A DNA stretch of 64,000 nt from Mycobacterium fragae (lineage in GTDB: Bacteria; Actinomycetota; Actinomycetes; Mycobacteriales; Mycobacteriaceae): positions 62,001 to 126,000 of the forward strand of contig NZ_LQOW01000025.1 in assembly GCF_002102185.1 (NCBI RefSeq), read 5' to 3'. Of this stretch, positions 19,317 to 29,370 are shown piece by piece. The notes below the pieces were generated by a model. That model did no database searches and was not told where the DNA came from. It worked only from the letters and a program-made list of their open reading frames with translations. Position 1 is the stretch's first letter, and each line of letters begins with the position of its first letter. Position numbers and translations under genes: made by a program.

Positions 19317-19610
19317 ATGAAGAATTTCGTGCGTGTGTTGGGATCGGCGGTCGCGCTGACGGCCGGTTTGGGGCTCGCCGGTTTGGGCGCGGCTGCCGTC
19401 GCGCACGCACAACCCGCGCCTTTCCCGGACTACCACTGGTGCCCCGGTGAGTACTGGGATCCTGGATGGGGCGACAACTGGGACCCGGACCGCTGCCACG
19501 ACGACCACTGGCTCGACGGCGATCCGCACGACCTCAGCCATTGGCACGGTCCCGAAGGGTATCCCGGCGGCCCCGGAGTCCCCGGCAGCCCCGGGGTCGG
19601 CCCCTGGTGA
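19317..19610 (+). CDS. Small secreted Trp/His/Asp-rich protein
   Basis: The 97-residue product starts MKNFVRVLGS at an ATG at 19317; an in-frame ATG at 19284 would precede the signal sequence. Residues 1-30 form a signal peptide ending AVAHA/QP. The mature peptide of about 67 residues has two Cys (WCPGEYWDP and PDRCHDDHW), nine Trp and many His/Asp, then a Gly/Pro tail. Similar small exported proteins are common in mycobacteria. The His/Asp content could suit metal binding, but that is a guess. Confidence 0.8.
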   Translation: MKNFVRVLGSAVALTAGLGLAGLGAAAVAHAQPAPFPDYHWCPGEYWDPGWGDNWDPDRCHDDHWLDGDPHDLSHWHGPEGYPGGPGVPGSPGVGPW

Positions 19611-19678
19611 CCGGTCGGCAGCGGACTGACCTGCTGGATTCATAGTGTTCGACCCGCACTGCACTACCCTGGTCAGCT

Positions 19679-21544
19679 ATGTGCGGAATCGTCGGCTATG
19701 TCGGGCACCGGCCCGCCGGTGACATCGTCGTCGACGCGCTGCGCCGGATGGAGTACCGCGGTTACGACTCGGCCGGCATCGCGCTGGTCGACGGCGGCAA
19801 GCTGACGGTGCGCCGACGCGCCGGCCGGCTGTCCAACCTGCAGACGGCGCTCGAGCACACCGATCCGGCCGCGCTGGCCGGCAGCACCGGCCTCGGACAC
19901 ACCCGCTGGGCCACCCACGGGCGCCCCACCGACCGCAACGCGCACCCGCACCGCGACGCGGCGGGCAAGATCGCCGTCGTCCACAACGGCATCATCGAGA
20001 ACTTCGCGATCCTGCGCCGTGAGCTGGAGGTCGCCGGTGTGGAGTTCGCCAGCGACACCGACACCGAGGTCGCCGTGCACCTGGTGTCGCAGGCGTACCG
20101 CCACGGCGACACCGCCGGCGATTTCGTCGGCTCGGTGCTGGCGGTGTTGCGCCGACTGGAGGGCCACTTCACCGTGGTGTTCGCCAACGCCGACGAGCCC
20201 GGCACCATCGTCGCTGCGCGCCGTTCCACGCCGTTGGTGGTCGGGATCGGCGACGGTGAGATGTTCGTCAGCTCCGATGTTGCCGCCTTCATCGAATACA
20301 CCCGAGAGGCAGTGGAACTCGGCCAGGACCAAGCCGTGGTGATCACCCCCGACGGCTACCGGATCACCGACTTCGACGGCAACGACGGCGCCGGCAGTGC
20401 CCGGAGGTTTCATATCGACTGGGACCTGGACGCCGCCGAGAAGGGCGGCTACGAGTTCTTCATGCTCAAGGAGATCGTCGAGCAGCCCATCGCCGTCGCT
20501 GACACGTTGCTCGGGCATTTCGTCGACGGCCGGATTGTGCTCGACGAGCAGCGGCTCTCCGATCAGGAACTGCGCGAGATCGACAAGGTGTTCGTGGTCG
20601 CCTGTGGTACGGCGTATCACTCCGGGCTGCTGGCCAAGTATGCGATTGAACACTGGACCCGGCTGCCCGTCGAGGTGGAGTTGGCCAGCGAGTTTCGCTA
20701 CCGCGACCCGGTGCTGGACCGCAGCACATTGGTCGTGGCGATCAGCCAGTCCGGCGAGACGGCCGACACCCTGGAGGCGGTTCGGCACGCCAAGCAGCAG
20801 AAGGCCAAGGTGCTGGCCATCTGCAACACCAACGGCTCGCAGATCCCGCGAGAGTGCGACGCGGTGCTGTACACCCGCGCGGGGCCGGAGATCGGGGTGG
20901 CGTCGACGAAGACATTTCTGGCGCAGATCGCCGCCAACTATCTCGTCGGGCTGGCGTTGGCGCAGGCCCGGGGCACCAAATACCCCGACGAGGTCGAACG
21001 CGAGTACCGCGAGCTGGAATCCATGCCGGATCTGGTGGCCCGGGTGATCTCAGGGATCGAGCCGGTGGCCGCGTTGGCCCGCCGGTTCGCTCAGTCGTCG
21101 ACCGTGCTCTTTCTGGGTCGTCACGTCGGCTATCCGGTCGCGCTGGAAGGTGCGCTGAAACTCAAGGAATTGGCCTACATGCACGCCGAGGGCTTCGCGG
21201 CCGGTGAGCTCAAGCACGGCCCGATCGCGCTGATCGAGGACGACATGCCGGTCATCGTCGTGATGCCCTCGCCCAAGAGCGCCGCCACGCTGCACGCCAA
21301 GCTGCTGTCGAACATCCGCGAGGTTCAGACCCGCGGCGCGGTGACCATCGTCATCGCCGAGGAGGGCGACGACACCGTGCGGCCCTATGCGGATCACCTG
21401 ATCGAAATCCCCGCGGTGTCAACGCTTTTCCAGCCGCTGCTGTCGACCATTCCGTTGCAGGTGTTCGCCGCGTCAGTGGCGCAGGCCCGCGGTTACGACG
21501 TCGACAAGCCGCGCAACCTGGCCAAGTCCGTCACCGTCGAGTAG
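19679..21544 (+). CDS. glmS: Glutamine-fructose-6-phosphate aminotransferase (isomerizing)
   Basis: GlmS makes glucosamine-6-phosphate from fructose-6-phosphate and glutamine, the first committed step to UDP-GlcNAc. The 621-residue enzyme has the N-terminal glutaminase domain (MCGIVGYVG, Cys2 nucleophile; GHTRWATHG) and two SIS sugar-isomerase domains (about 290-430 and 465-600) with the C-terminal signature KPRNLAKSVTVE. The 68 bp upstream are too short for a glmS ribozyme and I see none. Confidence 0.98.
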   Translation: MCGIVGYVGHRPAGDIVVDALRRMEYRGYDSAGIALVDGGKLTVRRRAGRLSNLQTALEHTDPAALAGSTGLGHTRWATHGRPTDRNAHPHRDAAGKIAVVHNGIIENFAILRRELEVAGVEFASDTDTEVAVHLVSQAYRHGDTAGDFVGSVLAVLRRLEGHFTVVFANADEPGTIVAARRSTPLVVGIGDGEMFVSSDVAAFIEYTREAVELGQDQAVVITPDGYRITDFDGNDGAGSARRFHIDWDLDAAEKGGYEFFMLKEIVEQPIAVADTLLGHFVDGRIVLDEQRLSDQELREIDKVFVVACGTAYHSGLLAKYAIEHWTRLPVEVELASEFRYRDPVLDRSTLVVAISQSGETADTLEAVRHAKQQKAKVLAICNTNGSQIPRECDAVLYTRAGPEIGVASTKTFLAQIAANYLVGLALAQARGTKYPDEVEREYRELESMPDLVARVISGIEPVAALARRFAQSSTVLFLGRHVGYPVALEGALKLKELAYMHAEGFAAGELKHGPIALIEDDMPVIVVMPSPKSAATLHAKLLSNIREVQTRGAVTIVIAEEGDDTVRPYADHLIEIPAVSTLFQPLLSTIPLQVFAASVAQARGYDVDKPRNLAKSVTVE

Positions 21545-21550
21545 TTCCCG

Positions 21551-21613
21551 CGCCGAGTCTGCAACCACTGCGCAGTTCGTCGGCGTGTCGTGTACGTGGT
21601 TGCAGTGTCGGCG
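21551..21613. repeat. Intergenic palindrome, family with conserved loop (copy 2)
   Basis: Arms 21551-21568 and 21596-21613 pair at 16 of 18 positions. The 27-nt loop contains CGGCGTGTCG just before the distal arm, as in the element at 14135. It starts 7 bp after the glmS stop, a likely terminator position. Confidence 0.65.
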
Positions 21614-21628
21614 AACTGAGATGTAGGT

Positions 21629-22264
21629 GTGTCCCGTTTGCAACGCTGGCTCGCCGCTATATGGCGGTGGGTGAGCACCGCACCGTTGACCTATGTGTGG
21701 CTGACCGTCTTGCTGATCACCACGATCATTCAACATCATCTGGGCAGGCGACAGCTGCATTCCGTGCTGGTGCACGGCTCCACCAACCTTTACCACCTGG
21801 CCCGGGACCCACTGGAGGTGCTGTTCACCAGCCTGCTGTGGATCGACGGCCGGTACTGGACACCGTACCTGGTGTTGTTCACCCTGTTTCTCGCCCCGGC
21901 CGAACGGTGGCTCGGCCAATTACGTTGGCTCACGGTTGGATTGACCGCACACGTCGTTGCCACCTATATCAGCGAGGGCCTGCTGTACTTGGCGATCCAG
22001 TATCACCTGGAGCCGGAGAAGCTGGTACACGCCCGAGACATCGGGGTCAGCTACTTCATGGTCGGCGTGATGGCGGTGTTGACCTACCGCATCGCGGTGC
22101 CCTGGCGATGGGGCTATCTGGCAATACTGACCGTCGTCTTCATCGTCCCGCTGATCATTCACGTGAACTTCACCGCGATCGGGCATCTCGCCTCGATCTT
22201 CATCGGGCTCTGCTTCTATCCGATGGCCCGAACCCGCGCTACTGCTGGGCTACCTTCCGGATGA
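21629..22264 (+). CDS. Rhomboid-like polytopic membrane protein
   Basis: The 211-residue protein has about six hydrophobic helices. Sequence landmarks such as VLVHGSTNLYHLARDPLEVL and HVNFTAIGHLASIFIGL fit the mycobacterial rhomboid-like membrane family. The catalytic Ser of rhomboids (GxSG) is not evident: the loop reads SEGLLYLA, so protease activity is doubtful. It starts at GTG 21629, immediately after the glmS palindrome, and its 3' end overlaps the convergent monooxygenase gene by 26 bp. Confidence 0.8.
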   Translation: MSRLQRWLAAIWRWVSTAPLTYVWLTVLLITTIIQHHLGRRQLHSVLVHGSTNLYHLARDPLEVLFTSLLWIDGRYWTPYLVLFTLFLAPAERWLGQLRWLTVGLTAHVVATYISEGLLYLAIQYHLEPEKLVHARDIGVSYFMVGVMAVLTYRIAVPWRWGYLAILTVVFIVPLIIHVNFTAIGHLASIFIGLCFYPMARTRATAGLPSG

Positions 22265-24179
22265 CGAACTGTGACCAATCCGGTTCACGCACCGCCGACC
22301 AGTATTCGTTGAGCCGCCAGGGGCTGACGGTGTGAATCTCCCCGTCGGCGTTTTTGAAGTAGGAGTGCTTCACCGCCGGATGCGACCACACCATCTTCTT
22401 GATCTCGGTCTGGGTGCGTTGATGCCACGCGGTGGCCGCCTCGGCGGTCGGCTCGACGGAATGCGTGTCGCCGTCGGCTAGTTCGGCCAGGCAGTGGTTG
22501 ATGTAGCGCATCTGCAGCTCAGAGTTGAAGATCAGGCTTCCGCCGTGTGCGAGATGCGCGCCCGGTCCGTAGATGATGAAAAAGTTCGGGAATCCGGGAA
22601 CGGTGATTCCCAGATATGCGTACGGGCGCTGACCCCACACGCTGCGCAGGTCGACGCCGTCGCGGCCGCTGATCGTCATCGGCCACAGCACGTCGGTGTG
22701 CCGAAACCCGGTGGCGTAGATGATGACGTCCACGTCGTGACTGACGCCGTCGGTGGTCACCACGCCGGTAGGGGTGATCCGCTGGATGGGGGTGCGAACC
22801 AGCTCGACGTTGTCCCGGCGCAGCGTGCGCAGCCAAGTGCCGTTGTCCTGCAGGGTCCGTTTGCCGGTGGCCGGGTAGTCCGGCAACACCTTGGCGAGCA
22901 GATCCTGGTCTCCGTCAACCTGATTGGTGATCCAGTCGGTGAACATCAGCCGGGCGGCGGGGTTGATCTCGCTGACCGCGTAATCCTGGTCGGGGTAGTC
23001 GGGATCGACGCGTGCGGCGTCGAGGCCTTTGTCGGCGCCGGGCCACAGCACCAGGAACCGATACCAGCGGCCGTAAAACGGCAAGTGGTCCATCGCCCAG
23101 CGCACACCGTCGCCGACGCACTCGTGATACATCGGATTCGGAAACATCCACTGCGCCGTGCGCTGAAAGACGGTGAGCTGCTCGACATCGCAGGCGATTG
23201 CCGGCGCGATCTGAAAACCGCTGGCGCCCGCGCCGATCAGCGCGACACGCTTGCCGCGCAGGTCGACCGAGTGGTCCCAGGCTGCGGAATGAAACGACGG
23301 TCCGCCAAACGTGTCGGCGCCGTCGAACTCCGGAATGAACGGGCGGTTGAGTTGGCCGACCGCGGTAATCACTGCCCGCGCCCGCATCGTGGTGGTCCGG
23401 CCATCCGCGGTCCGGGCGGTGACCGTCCACATGCCGTCGTGGTCGTCCCACTTCGCGGCGGTCACCTCGGTACGCCAGCTGATGTGCTCACCTAGGCCGT
23501 GTTTGTCGATCAGCCCGATGAAATACGCCTGCAGTTCGGGCTGTTCGGCAAAGAAGTGCGTCCAGTCGTTGCTCGGCTCGAAGCTGTAGCAATAAAAATG
23601 GTTGGCGACGTCGACGCGGGCGCCGGGATAGGTGTTTTCCCACCAGGTTCCGCCGGGGCCGGCATTCTTCTCCACGATGGTGAACGGAATGTTGGCCTGC
23701 TTCAGCCGGATTCCGGCAAGGATGCCCGATTCGCCGCAGCCGATGACGACGACGGGAAGCCGCGCGGCGTGTTCCGGATCCAGCGGCGTGGGCCGACGCG
23801 GATCAACGCCGTCGAGGTCGATCTCTTCGAGCAGCAGCGGCACGTAGTCGTCGGGCACGGCCTCACAGACCGCCCAGTCCATCATTTCCTTGATCAGTTC
23901 GCGGGCCAGCGGCGCGGGCTCGGGGCAGCCGCGGTCGCGGTAGTCGGTGATCACAGGCAGGGCCGCCGCGCGGGCGCGCGCTTTGTCCTCCTCGGACATG
24001 AATCCCTGGACCTCATTGAGAAAGATCCCCGCGGGCTTGAAGTCGCGAATGAATCGGGGATCGCCGGTGATGTGCACGAGCGAAAGCAGCAATGTCGGGA
24101 TGCTGACCTGTTCCAGCGCGGCGGCGATCTCGGGTATGGAGGTGGTGAAAGGCCGGCCGGCATAGCGGCTGCGCATCAA
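22239..24179 (-). CDS. Flavin-containing Baeyer-Villiger-type monooxygenase
   Basis: The 646-residue protein has an N-terminal helical extension of about 130 residues, as in 4-hydroxyacetophenone-monooxygenase-like enzymes. Next come the FAD Rossmann motif GCGESG (about 147-152), the type I BVMO fingerprint FxGxxxHxxxW (FGGPSFHSAAW, about 290-300) and the NADPH Rossmann motif GAGASG (about 313). It should insert oxygen next to a ketone or oxidise a heteroatom with FAD and NADPH. Mycobacteria carry several, some of which activate ethionamide-type drugs; the substrate here is unknown. It is convergent with and slightly overlaps the rhomboid-like gene. Confidence 0.93.
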   Translation of the reverse strand: MMRSRYAGRPFTTSIPEIAAALEQVSIPTLLLSLVHITGDPRFIRDFKPAGIFLNEVQGFMSEEDKARARAAALPVITDYRDRGCPEPAPLARELIKEMMDWAVCEAVPDDYVPLLLEEIDLDGVDPRRPTPLDPEHAARLPVVVIGCGESGILAGIRLKQANIPFTIVEKNAGPGGTWWENTYPGARVDVANHFYCYSFEPSNDWTHFFAEQPELQAYFIGLIDKHGLGEHISWRTEVTAAKWDDHDGMWTVTARTADGRTTTMRARAVITAVGQLNRPFIPEFDGADTFGGPSFHSAAWDHSVDLRGKRVALIGAGASGFQIAPAIACDVEQLTVFQRTAQWMFPNPMYHECVGDGVRWAMDHLPFYGRWYRFLVLWPGADKGLDAARVDPDYPDQDYAVSEINPAARLMFTDWITNQVDGDQDLLAKVLPDYPATGKRTLQDNGTWLRTLRRDNVELVRTPIQRITPTGVVTTDGVSHDVDVIIYATGFRHTDVLWPMTISGRDGVDLRSVWGQRPYAYLGITVPGFPNFFIIYGPGAHLAHGGSLIFNSELQMRYINHCLAELADGDTHSVEPTAEAATAWHQRTQTEIKKMVWSHPAVKHSYFKNADGEIHTVSPWRLNEYWSAVREPDWSQFVIRKVAQQ

Positions 24180-24262
24180 GCAGATCCTTTCGCGCGATTA
24201 CGCTACTCCTGGTTTCGTAATGGCCGATACGATACGCGGGGGTCGCGCGATACATCAACCGC

Positions 24263-25189
24263 CTAGTTCCGAGTAGCGCTGACGTAGCCCAGCCCGGAGA
24301 ACGCCGCCGCCTCCACCTCGTCGTTGGTCTGGACCGAAATGCCGTGAGCGGCAAATAAATCCGCAACACGAGTGAGGGTGACGTCCCAGCCGTGGCCGGC
24401 CAGGTATTCGACGATGTCGTGGCGGTCGCCGCCATACCACAGGTCGGTCATCTCGACGTCGAAGCCGTGATCGCGCCAGCGTTCGGTGGCCTCTCTTATC
24501 CGATCGGCCATCACCGGCACGCTCCGGCTGGCGTCGGGCATGTTCTCGGTGGCCAGCCGGCTCCCGGCGGCGCTCAGCGTGGTGATGTTGTCCAACAGCG
24601 CATCCTGGGCCTCGGGCGGTAGGAACGGCATCAGCCCTTCTGCGCTCCAGGCGGTCGGTTCGGTGGGGTCGAAACCGGCGCCGCGCAGCGCGGTCGGCCA
24701 GTCGTGGCGCAGGTCGACAGCCACCGAACGACGGTCGGCGGTGGGGGCAGCGCCCAAATCGGCCAGTGTGGTCGTCTTGAACTCGATGACGCGCGGCTGA
24801 TCGATTTCGTAGACGACGGTTCCGGGCGGCCAGGACAGCCGGTAGGCGCGGGCGTCCAGTCCCGACGCCAGGATCACCGCCTGACGGATTCCACTGTTGG
24901 CCGCGTCGACGAAGAAGTCGTCGAAGAAGCGGGTCCGCACCGCCATTATGTCGCGCATCCGCTGCATGCCCCACTCACCGTTGTCGTCGACCTCGGCGGG
25001 GTTGAGCTCGCCGCTGGCCAGGCGGGTGAAGAATTCCACGCCGACCGCACGCACCAGCGGTTCGGCGAAGGGGTCGTTGATCAGCGGGCTGGCGGCGCGG
25101 CTGGCCAACGCGCGACCTACCGCCACACCGGTCGCGGTGGCGCCCACGCTGCTGGCCAGATCCCAGGTGTCGTCGTCGGTTCGTGCCAT
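24263..25189 (-). CDS. Putative S-adenosyl-methionine-dependent methyltransferase (mycobacterial TIGR00027 type)
   Basis: The 308-residue protein starts [20 protein letters not shown], the standard N-terminus of the large mycobacterial leucine-carboxyl-methyltransferase-like family, and has the SAM-binding segment [15 protein letters not shown] prefer the ATG at 25189, with a GAGAGGGG ribosome site, over an in-frame ATG at 25207. Targets of this family are mostly unknown. It is divergent from nnr across 78 bp. Confidence 0.92.
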   Translation of the reverse strand: MARTDDDTWDLASSVGATATGVAVGRALASRAASPLINDPFAEPLVRAVGVEFFTRLASGELNPAEVDDNGEWGMQRMRDIMAVRTRFFDDFFVDAANSGIRQAVILASGLDARAYRLSWPPGTVVYEIDQPRVIEFKTTTLADLGAAPTADRRSVAVDLRHDWPTALRGAGFDPTEPTAWSAEGLMPFLPPEAQDALLDNITTLSAAGSRLATENMPDASRSVPVMADRIREATERWRDHGFDVEMTDLWYGGDRHDIVEYLAGHGWDVTLTRVADLFAAHGISVQTNDEVEAAAFSGLGYVSATRN

Positions 25190-25267
25190 ATTCGCCCCTC
25201 TCGTCATCGATACTTAGCTCACTTAATCGAGGCTACCCGGCCGGCCGGGCAACGTAATCTAAGGCAA

Positions 25268-26689
25268 ATGCGGCACTACTACTCGGCTGAGACCATCCGC
25301 GAGGCCGAAGCGCCGCTGCTGGCCAGCCTGCCCGACGGGGCGTTGATGCGACGCGCGGCTTACGGATTGGCCAACTCGATCATCGGCGAATTGACGGCCC
25401 GCACCGGCGCGGTGGTGGGTCGGCGGGTATGCGCGGTCGTCGGCTCCGGCGACAACGGCGGCGACGCGCTGTGGGCCGCGACATTCCTGCGCCGTCGCGG
25501 CGCGGCCGCCGACGCGATCCTGCTCAAGCCAGAGCGCACCCACCGCAGAGGGTTGGCGGCGTTCACCAAAGCCGGCGGCCGCATTGTTGATTCCGTCGCG
25601 CCGAGCACCGACCTGGTCATCGACGGCGTGGTGGGCATCTCCGGCTCCGGACCACTGCGGCCCGGAGCGGCCGAGGTGTTCGCCGCCGTCGATGCCGCCG
25701 GAATCCCGGTGGTCGCCGTCGACATCCCCAGCGGCATCGACGTGGCGACCGGAGCAATCACCGGGCCGGCCGTGCACGCCGCGCTGACCGTCACCTTCGG
25801 CGGGCTCAAACCCGTACACGCCCTTGCCGATTGCGGCCGTGTGCGATTGGTCGACATCGGCCTGGATCTGCCCCACGCCGATGTGCTGGGGTTCGAAGCC
25901 GCCGACGTGCGGGCGCGCTGGCCGGTGCCCGGTCCCAACGACGACAAATACACCCAGGGCGTCACCGGCATCCTGGCTGGCTCGTCGACGTATCCGGGCG
26001 CGGCGGTGCTGTGCACCGGCGCGGCGGTGGCGGCCACCTCCGGCATGGTCCGCTACGCCGGCAGCGCCAAGGATGAGGTGCTCTCGCACTGGCCTGAAGT
26101 CATCGCCTCGCCCACAGCCGCCGCTGCCGGGCGGGTGCAGTCCTGGGTCGTCGGCCCCGGTTTGGGCACCGAGGACACCGGGGCCGCCGCGCTGTGGTTC
26201 GCGCTGGACACCGATCTGCCGGTGATGGTCGACGCCGACGCGCTGACCATCCTTGCGGCCCACCCGGACATGGTCGAGTCGCGTCGCGCCCCGACCGTAC
26301 TGACGCCGCACGCCGGCGAATTCGCCCGGCTGGCCGGAGGACCACCCGGCGACGACCGGGTGGCCGCCACCCGGAAGCTCGCCGATGCGTTGGGCGTCAC
26401 CGTGCTGCTGAAGGGCAACGTCACGGTGATCGCCGAACCCGGCGGGGTGGTCTACCTCAACCCGGCGGGGCAGTCCTGGGCGGCGACCGCCGGATCCGGT
26501 GACGTGCTGTCCGGCATGATCGGCGCGCTGCTGGCCGCGGGCCTGCCTGCACCCGAGGCGGCGGCCGCGGCGGCGTTCGTGCATGCGCGCGCGGCAGCGC
26601 TGTCGGCCGGCGATCCCGGTCCGGGCGACGCGCCCACGTCGGCGTCGCGCATCATCCCGCACATCCGCACCGCCCTGGCCGGCCTGTAG
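25268..26689 (+). CDS. nnr: Bifunctional NAD(P)H-hydrate repair enzyme
   Basis: Nnr repairs damaged NAD(P)H. The N-terminal domain (residues 1-210) is the NAD(P)HX epimerase, with motif GSGDNGGDAL and catalytic-region sequence IDGVVGISGSGPL. The C-terminal domain (about 215-473) is the ADP-dependent NAD(P)HX dehydratase of the ribokinase fold, with LTPHAGEFARL and the ATP/ADP motif TAGSGDVLSGMIGAL. The ATG at 25268 starts MRHYYSAETIREAE; upstream in-frame codons are antisense to the methyltransferase gene. Confidence 0.96.
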   Translation: MRHYYSAETIREAEAPLLASLPDGALMRRAAYGLANSIIGELTARTGAVVGRRVCAVVGSGDNGGDALWAATFLRRRGAAADAILLKPERTHRRGLAAFTKAGGRIVDSVAPSTDLVIDGVVGISGSGPLRPGAAEVFAAVDAAGIPVVAVDIPSGIDVATGAITGPAVHAALTVTFGGLKPVHALADCGRVRLVDIGLDLPHADVLGFEAADVRARWPVPGPNDDKYTQGVTGILAGSSTYPGAAVLCTGAAVAATSGMVRYAGSAKDEVLSHWPEVIASPTAAAAGRVQSWVVGPGLGTEDTGAAALWFALDTDLPVMVDADALTILAAHPDMVESRRAPTVLTPHAGEFARLAGGPPGDDRVAATRKLADALGVTVLLKGNVTVIAEPGGVVYLNPAGQSWAATAGSGDVLSGMIGALLAAGLPAPEAAAAAAFVHARAAALSAGDPGPGDAPTSASRIIPHIRTALAGL

Positions 26690-26717
26690 TTCCAGCGATC
26701 TACCGAAAGGATCCGTC

Positions 26718-28100
26718 GTGCCTCGTCATCCGTCAGTGCCCGCGCACTCGATTGCCCCCGCCTACACCAACCGGCTGTTCACCGCGCCGGTGCCGGCGTT
26801 GCGGCTACCCGATGAGTCGATGGATCCCCAGGCCGCCTACCGCTTCATCCACGACGAGTTGATGCTCGACGGCAGCTCGCGGCTGAACCTGGCGACGTTC
26901 GTGACGACCTGGATGGATCCCGAAGCCGGCCAGTTGATGGCCGAGACGTTCGACAAGAACATGATCGACAAGGACGAATACCCGGCGACCGCGGCGATCG
27001 AGCAGCGCTGCGTATGCATGGTCGCCGACCTTTTCCATGCTGAGGATCTGCGCGACGACGACCCCTCCAGTGCGATCGGGGTATCGACGATCGGCTCGTC
27101 CGAGGCGGTGATGCTCGGGGGGCTGGCATTGAAGTGGCGCTGGCGTCAGCGGGTCGGCCGGGACTGGAAGAAGCGCACCCCCAACCTGGTGATGGGCTCC
27201 AACGTGCAGGTGGTGTGGGAGAAGTTCTGCCGCTATTTCGACGTCGAGCCCCGCTATCTGCCGATGGAGGAAGGCCGTTACGTCATCACCCCCGAGCAGG
27301 TCGTCGACGCCGTCGACGAGGACACCATCGGTGTGGTGGCGATCCTGGGCACCACCTACACCGGCGAGCTCGAACCGATCGCCCCGATCTGCAGGGCGCT
27401 GGACAAACTGGCCGCCGGCGGCGGTGTGGACGTCCCGGTGCATGTCGACGCGGCCAGCGGCGGCTTCGTGGTGCCGTTTCTGCATCCCGGCCTGAAGTGG
27501 GATTTCCGGCTGCGGCGGGTGGTGTCGATCAACGTCAGCGGCCACAAATACGGGCTGACGTATCCCGGGATCGGGTTCGTGGTGTGGCGCAGCCGTGAGC
27601 ATCTGCCCGAGGAGCTGGTGTTCCGGGTCAACTACCTGGGCGGCGACATGCCGACCTTCACGCTGAACTTCTCCCGCCCGGGTAACCAGGTCGTCGGCCA
27701 GTACTACAACTTCCTGCGGCTGGGCCGCGAGGGCTACACCCAGGTGATGCAGTCGCTGTCGCAGACCGCGCGGTGGCTGGCCGGGGAACTGGCCGCCGGC
27801 GAACATTTCGAGGTGATCTCCGACGGGTCGGCGATCCCGGTCGTTGCCGCTCGGCTGAAAGGGGACCGCGGCTACACCGAGTTCGACGTCTCCCATGAGC
27901 TGCGCACATTCGGCTGGCAGGTGCCGGCCTACACCATGCCGGACAACGCCACCGATGTCGCCGTGCTGCGCATCGTGGTGCGGGAAGGACTCTCCGCCGA
28001 TCTGGCTCGGGCACTGCACGACGACACGGTCACCGCGCTGGGCAACCTCGACAAGACCAAGCCGGGCGGCCACTTCGACGAGCAACACTTCGCCCACTGA
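26718..28100 (+). CDS. gadB: Glutamate decarboxylase
   Basis: This 460-residue PLP enzyme converts glutamate to GABA with consumption of a proton, and contributes to acid tolerance and the GABA shunt. The signature SGHKYGL gives the PLP Lys (about residue 277), and [13 protein letters not shown] gives the ring-stacking Asp region. The GTG at 26718 has a GAAAGGA site and gives the length of the M. tuberculosis enzyme. It follows nnr after 28 bp. Confidence 0.96.
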   Translation: MPRHPSVPAHSIAPAYTNRLFTAPVPALRLPDESMDPQAAYRFIHDELMLDGSSRLNLATFVTTWMDPEAGQLMAETFDKNMIDKDEYPATAAIEQRCVCMVADLFHAEDLRDDDPSSAIGVSTIGSSEAVMLGGLALKWRWRQRVGRDWKKRTPNLVMGSNVQVVWEKFCRYFDVEPRYLPMEEGRYVITPEQVVDAVDEDTIGVVAILGTTYTGELEPIAPICRALDKLAAGGGVDVPVHVDAASGGFVVPFLHPGLKWDFRLRRVVSINVSGHKYGLTYPGIGFVVWRSREHLPEELVFRVNYLGGDMPTFTLNFSRPGNQVVGQYYNFLRLGREGYTQVMQSLSQTARWLAGELAAGEHFEVISDGSAIPVVAARLKGDRGYTEFDVSHELRTFGWQVPAYTMPDNATDVAVLRIVVREGLSADLARALHDDTVTALGNLDKTKPGGHFDEQHFAH

Positions 28101-28118
28101 GCTCTCCATTGCGCCGAC

Positions 28119-28167
28119 CGTGCGGTTTCATACGCGACATGCCGATGCGGCCGTATGAAACCGCACG
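28119..28167. repeat. Intergenic palindrome, family with conserved loop (copy 3, inverted)
   Basis: Arms 28119-28134 and 28152-28167 are perfect 16-bp reverse complements (CGTGCGGTTTCATACG). Read on the minus strand the loop contains CGGCATGTCG next to the distal arm, matching the loops at 14135 and 21551 with one change. It lies between gadB and alr and probably ends the gadB transcript. Confidence 0.7.
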
Positions 28168-28206
28168 TTCGGCGGCTCAACTGCGCTCTGGGACAATGAC
28201 CGGAAG

Positions 28207-29370
28207 ATGACTGTGACATCCCGGATTTCCCAGACGCCCGGTGTGATCGCCGAGGCGGTGGTCGACCTCGGCGCCATTGCGCACAACGTGCGGGTGCTGG
28301 GCGAGCATGCCGGCGCCGCGCAGCTGATGGTCGTCGTCAAGGCCGATGGATACGGGCACGGGGCCACGCCGGTGGCTCGCACCGCGTTGGCTGCGGGCGC
28401 CGCCGAACTCGGTGTCGCCACCGTCGACGAGGCGCTGGCGTTGCGGGCCGACGGCATCACCGCACCGGTGCTGGCGTGGCTGCACCGCCCCGGCACCGAC
28501 TTCGCCCCGGCGTTGACGGCCGGCATTCAGATCGCGGTGTCCTCGGTGCGCCAACTCGACGAGCTGCTCGACGCGGTGCGCCGCACCGGTGAGACGGCGA
28601 CGGTGACCGTCAAGGTCGACACCGGATTGAACCGCAACGGCGTGCGCGCAGCGGAATACCCGTCGATGCTGAGGGCGTTGCGGGGAGCCATTGCCGACGA
28701 CGCGATCCGGATGCGGGGATTCATGTCGCATCTGGTCTACGCCGACGAGCCGGATAACCCCACCAATAACCTGCAAGCCCAACGGTTTTCCGACTTTTTG
28801 GCCCAGGCTCGCCAGGACGGCGTGCAGTATGAGGTGGCGCATCTGTCGAATTCGTCGGCCACGCTGACCCGCCCAGACATGGCCTTGGACATGGTGCGGC
28901 CCGGCATCGCGGTTTACGGGCTCAGCCCCATCCCGCAGCGCGGCGATCTTGGATTGATACCGGCGATGACAGTGAAATGCCCTGTCGCGCTGGTGAGGCC
29001 GGTTCGAGCCGGCGAAGGCGTGTCGTACGGGCATGACTGGATCGCCGACCGCGACACCAATTTGGGACTGATGCCGATTGGCTATGCCGACGGGGTGTTC
29101 CGGGCGCTGAGCGGACGCCTCGACGTGATGATCAACGGCAGACGCCGGCGCTGCGTGGGGCGAATCTGCATGGACCAGTTCGTTGTCGACCTGGGCCCCG
29201 GAGCTCCCGACGTCGCCGAGGGCGACGAGGCGATCCTGTTCGGCCCCGGCACCACAGGCGAACCCACCGCCCAGGAGTGGGCCGATTTGCTGGGGACCAT
29301 CCATTACGAAGTGGTGACGAGCCCGCGCGGGCGCATCGGCAGAACTTACCGCGAGGCCGAAAATCGTTGA
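28207..29370 (+). CDS. alr: Alanine racemase
   Basis: This PLP enzyme makes D-alanine for peptidoglycan. In the 387-residue protein the PLP Lys is in [11 protein letters not shown] (about residue 41) and the catalytic Tyr is in [20 protein letters not shown] is the C-terminal domain signature. The ATG at 28207 is followed by residues typical of mycobacterial Alr. It overlaps the following hydrolase by 4 bp (TTGA). Confidence 0.97.
   Translation: MTVTSRISQTPGVIAEAVVDLGAIAHNVRVLGEHAGAAQLMVVVKADGYGHGATPVARTALAAGAAELGVATVDEALALRADGITAPVLAWLHRPGTDFAPALTAGIQIAVSSVRQLDELLDAVRRTGETATVTVKVDTGLNRNGVRAAEYPSMLRALRGAIADDAIRMRGFMSHLVYADEPDNPTNNLQAQRFSDFLAQARQDGVQYEVAHLSNSSATLTRPDMALDMVRPGIAVYGLSPIPQRGDLGLIPAMTVKCPVALVRPVRAGEGVSYGHDWIADRDTNLGLMPIGYADGVFRALSGRLDVMINGRRRRCVGRICMDQFVVDLGPGAPDVAEGDEAILFGPGTTGEPTAQEWADLLGTIHYEVVTSPRGRIGRTYREAENR

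Noticed and set aside
19611..19678. Possible glmS ribozyme before glmS
   Set aside because: Only 68 bp separate the upstream gene from glmS and no ribozyme core is visible; it is not known from mycobacteria.
28177..29304. Minus-strand frame opposite alr
   Set aside because: Shadow of the alanine racemase gene; no family features.
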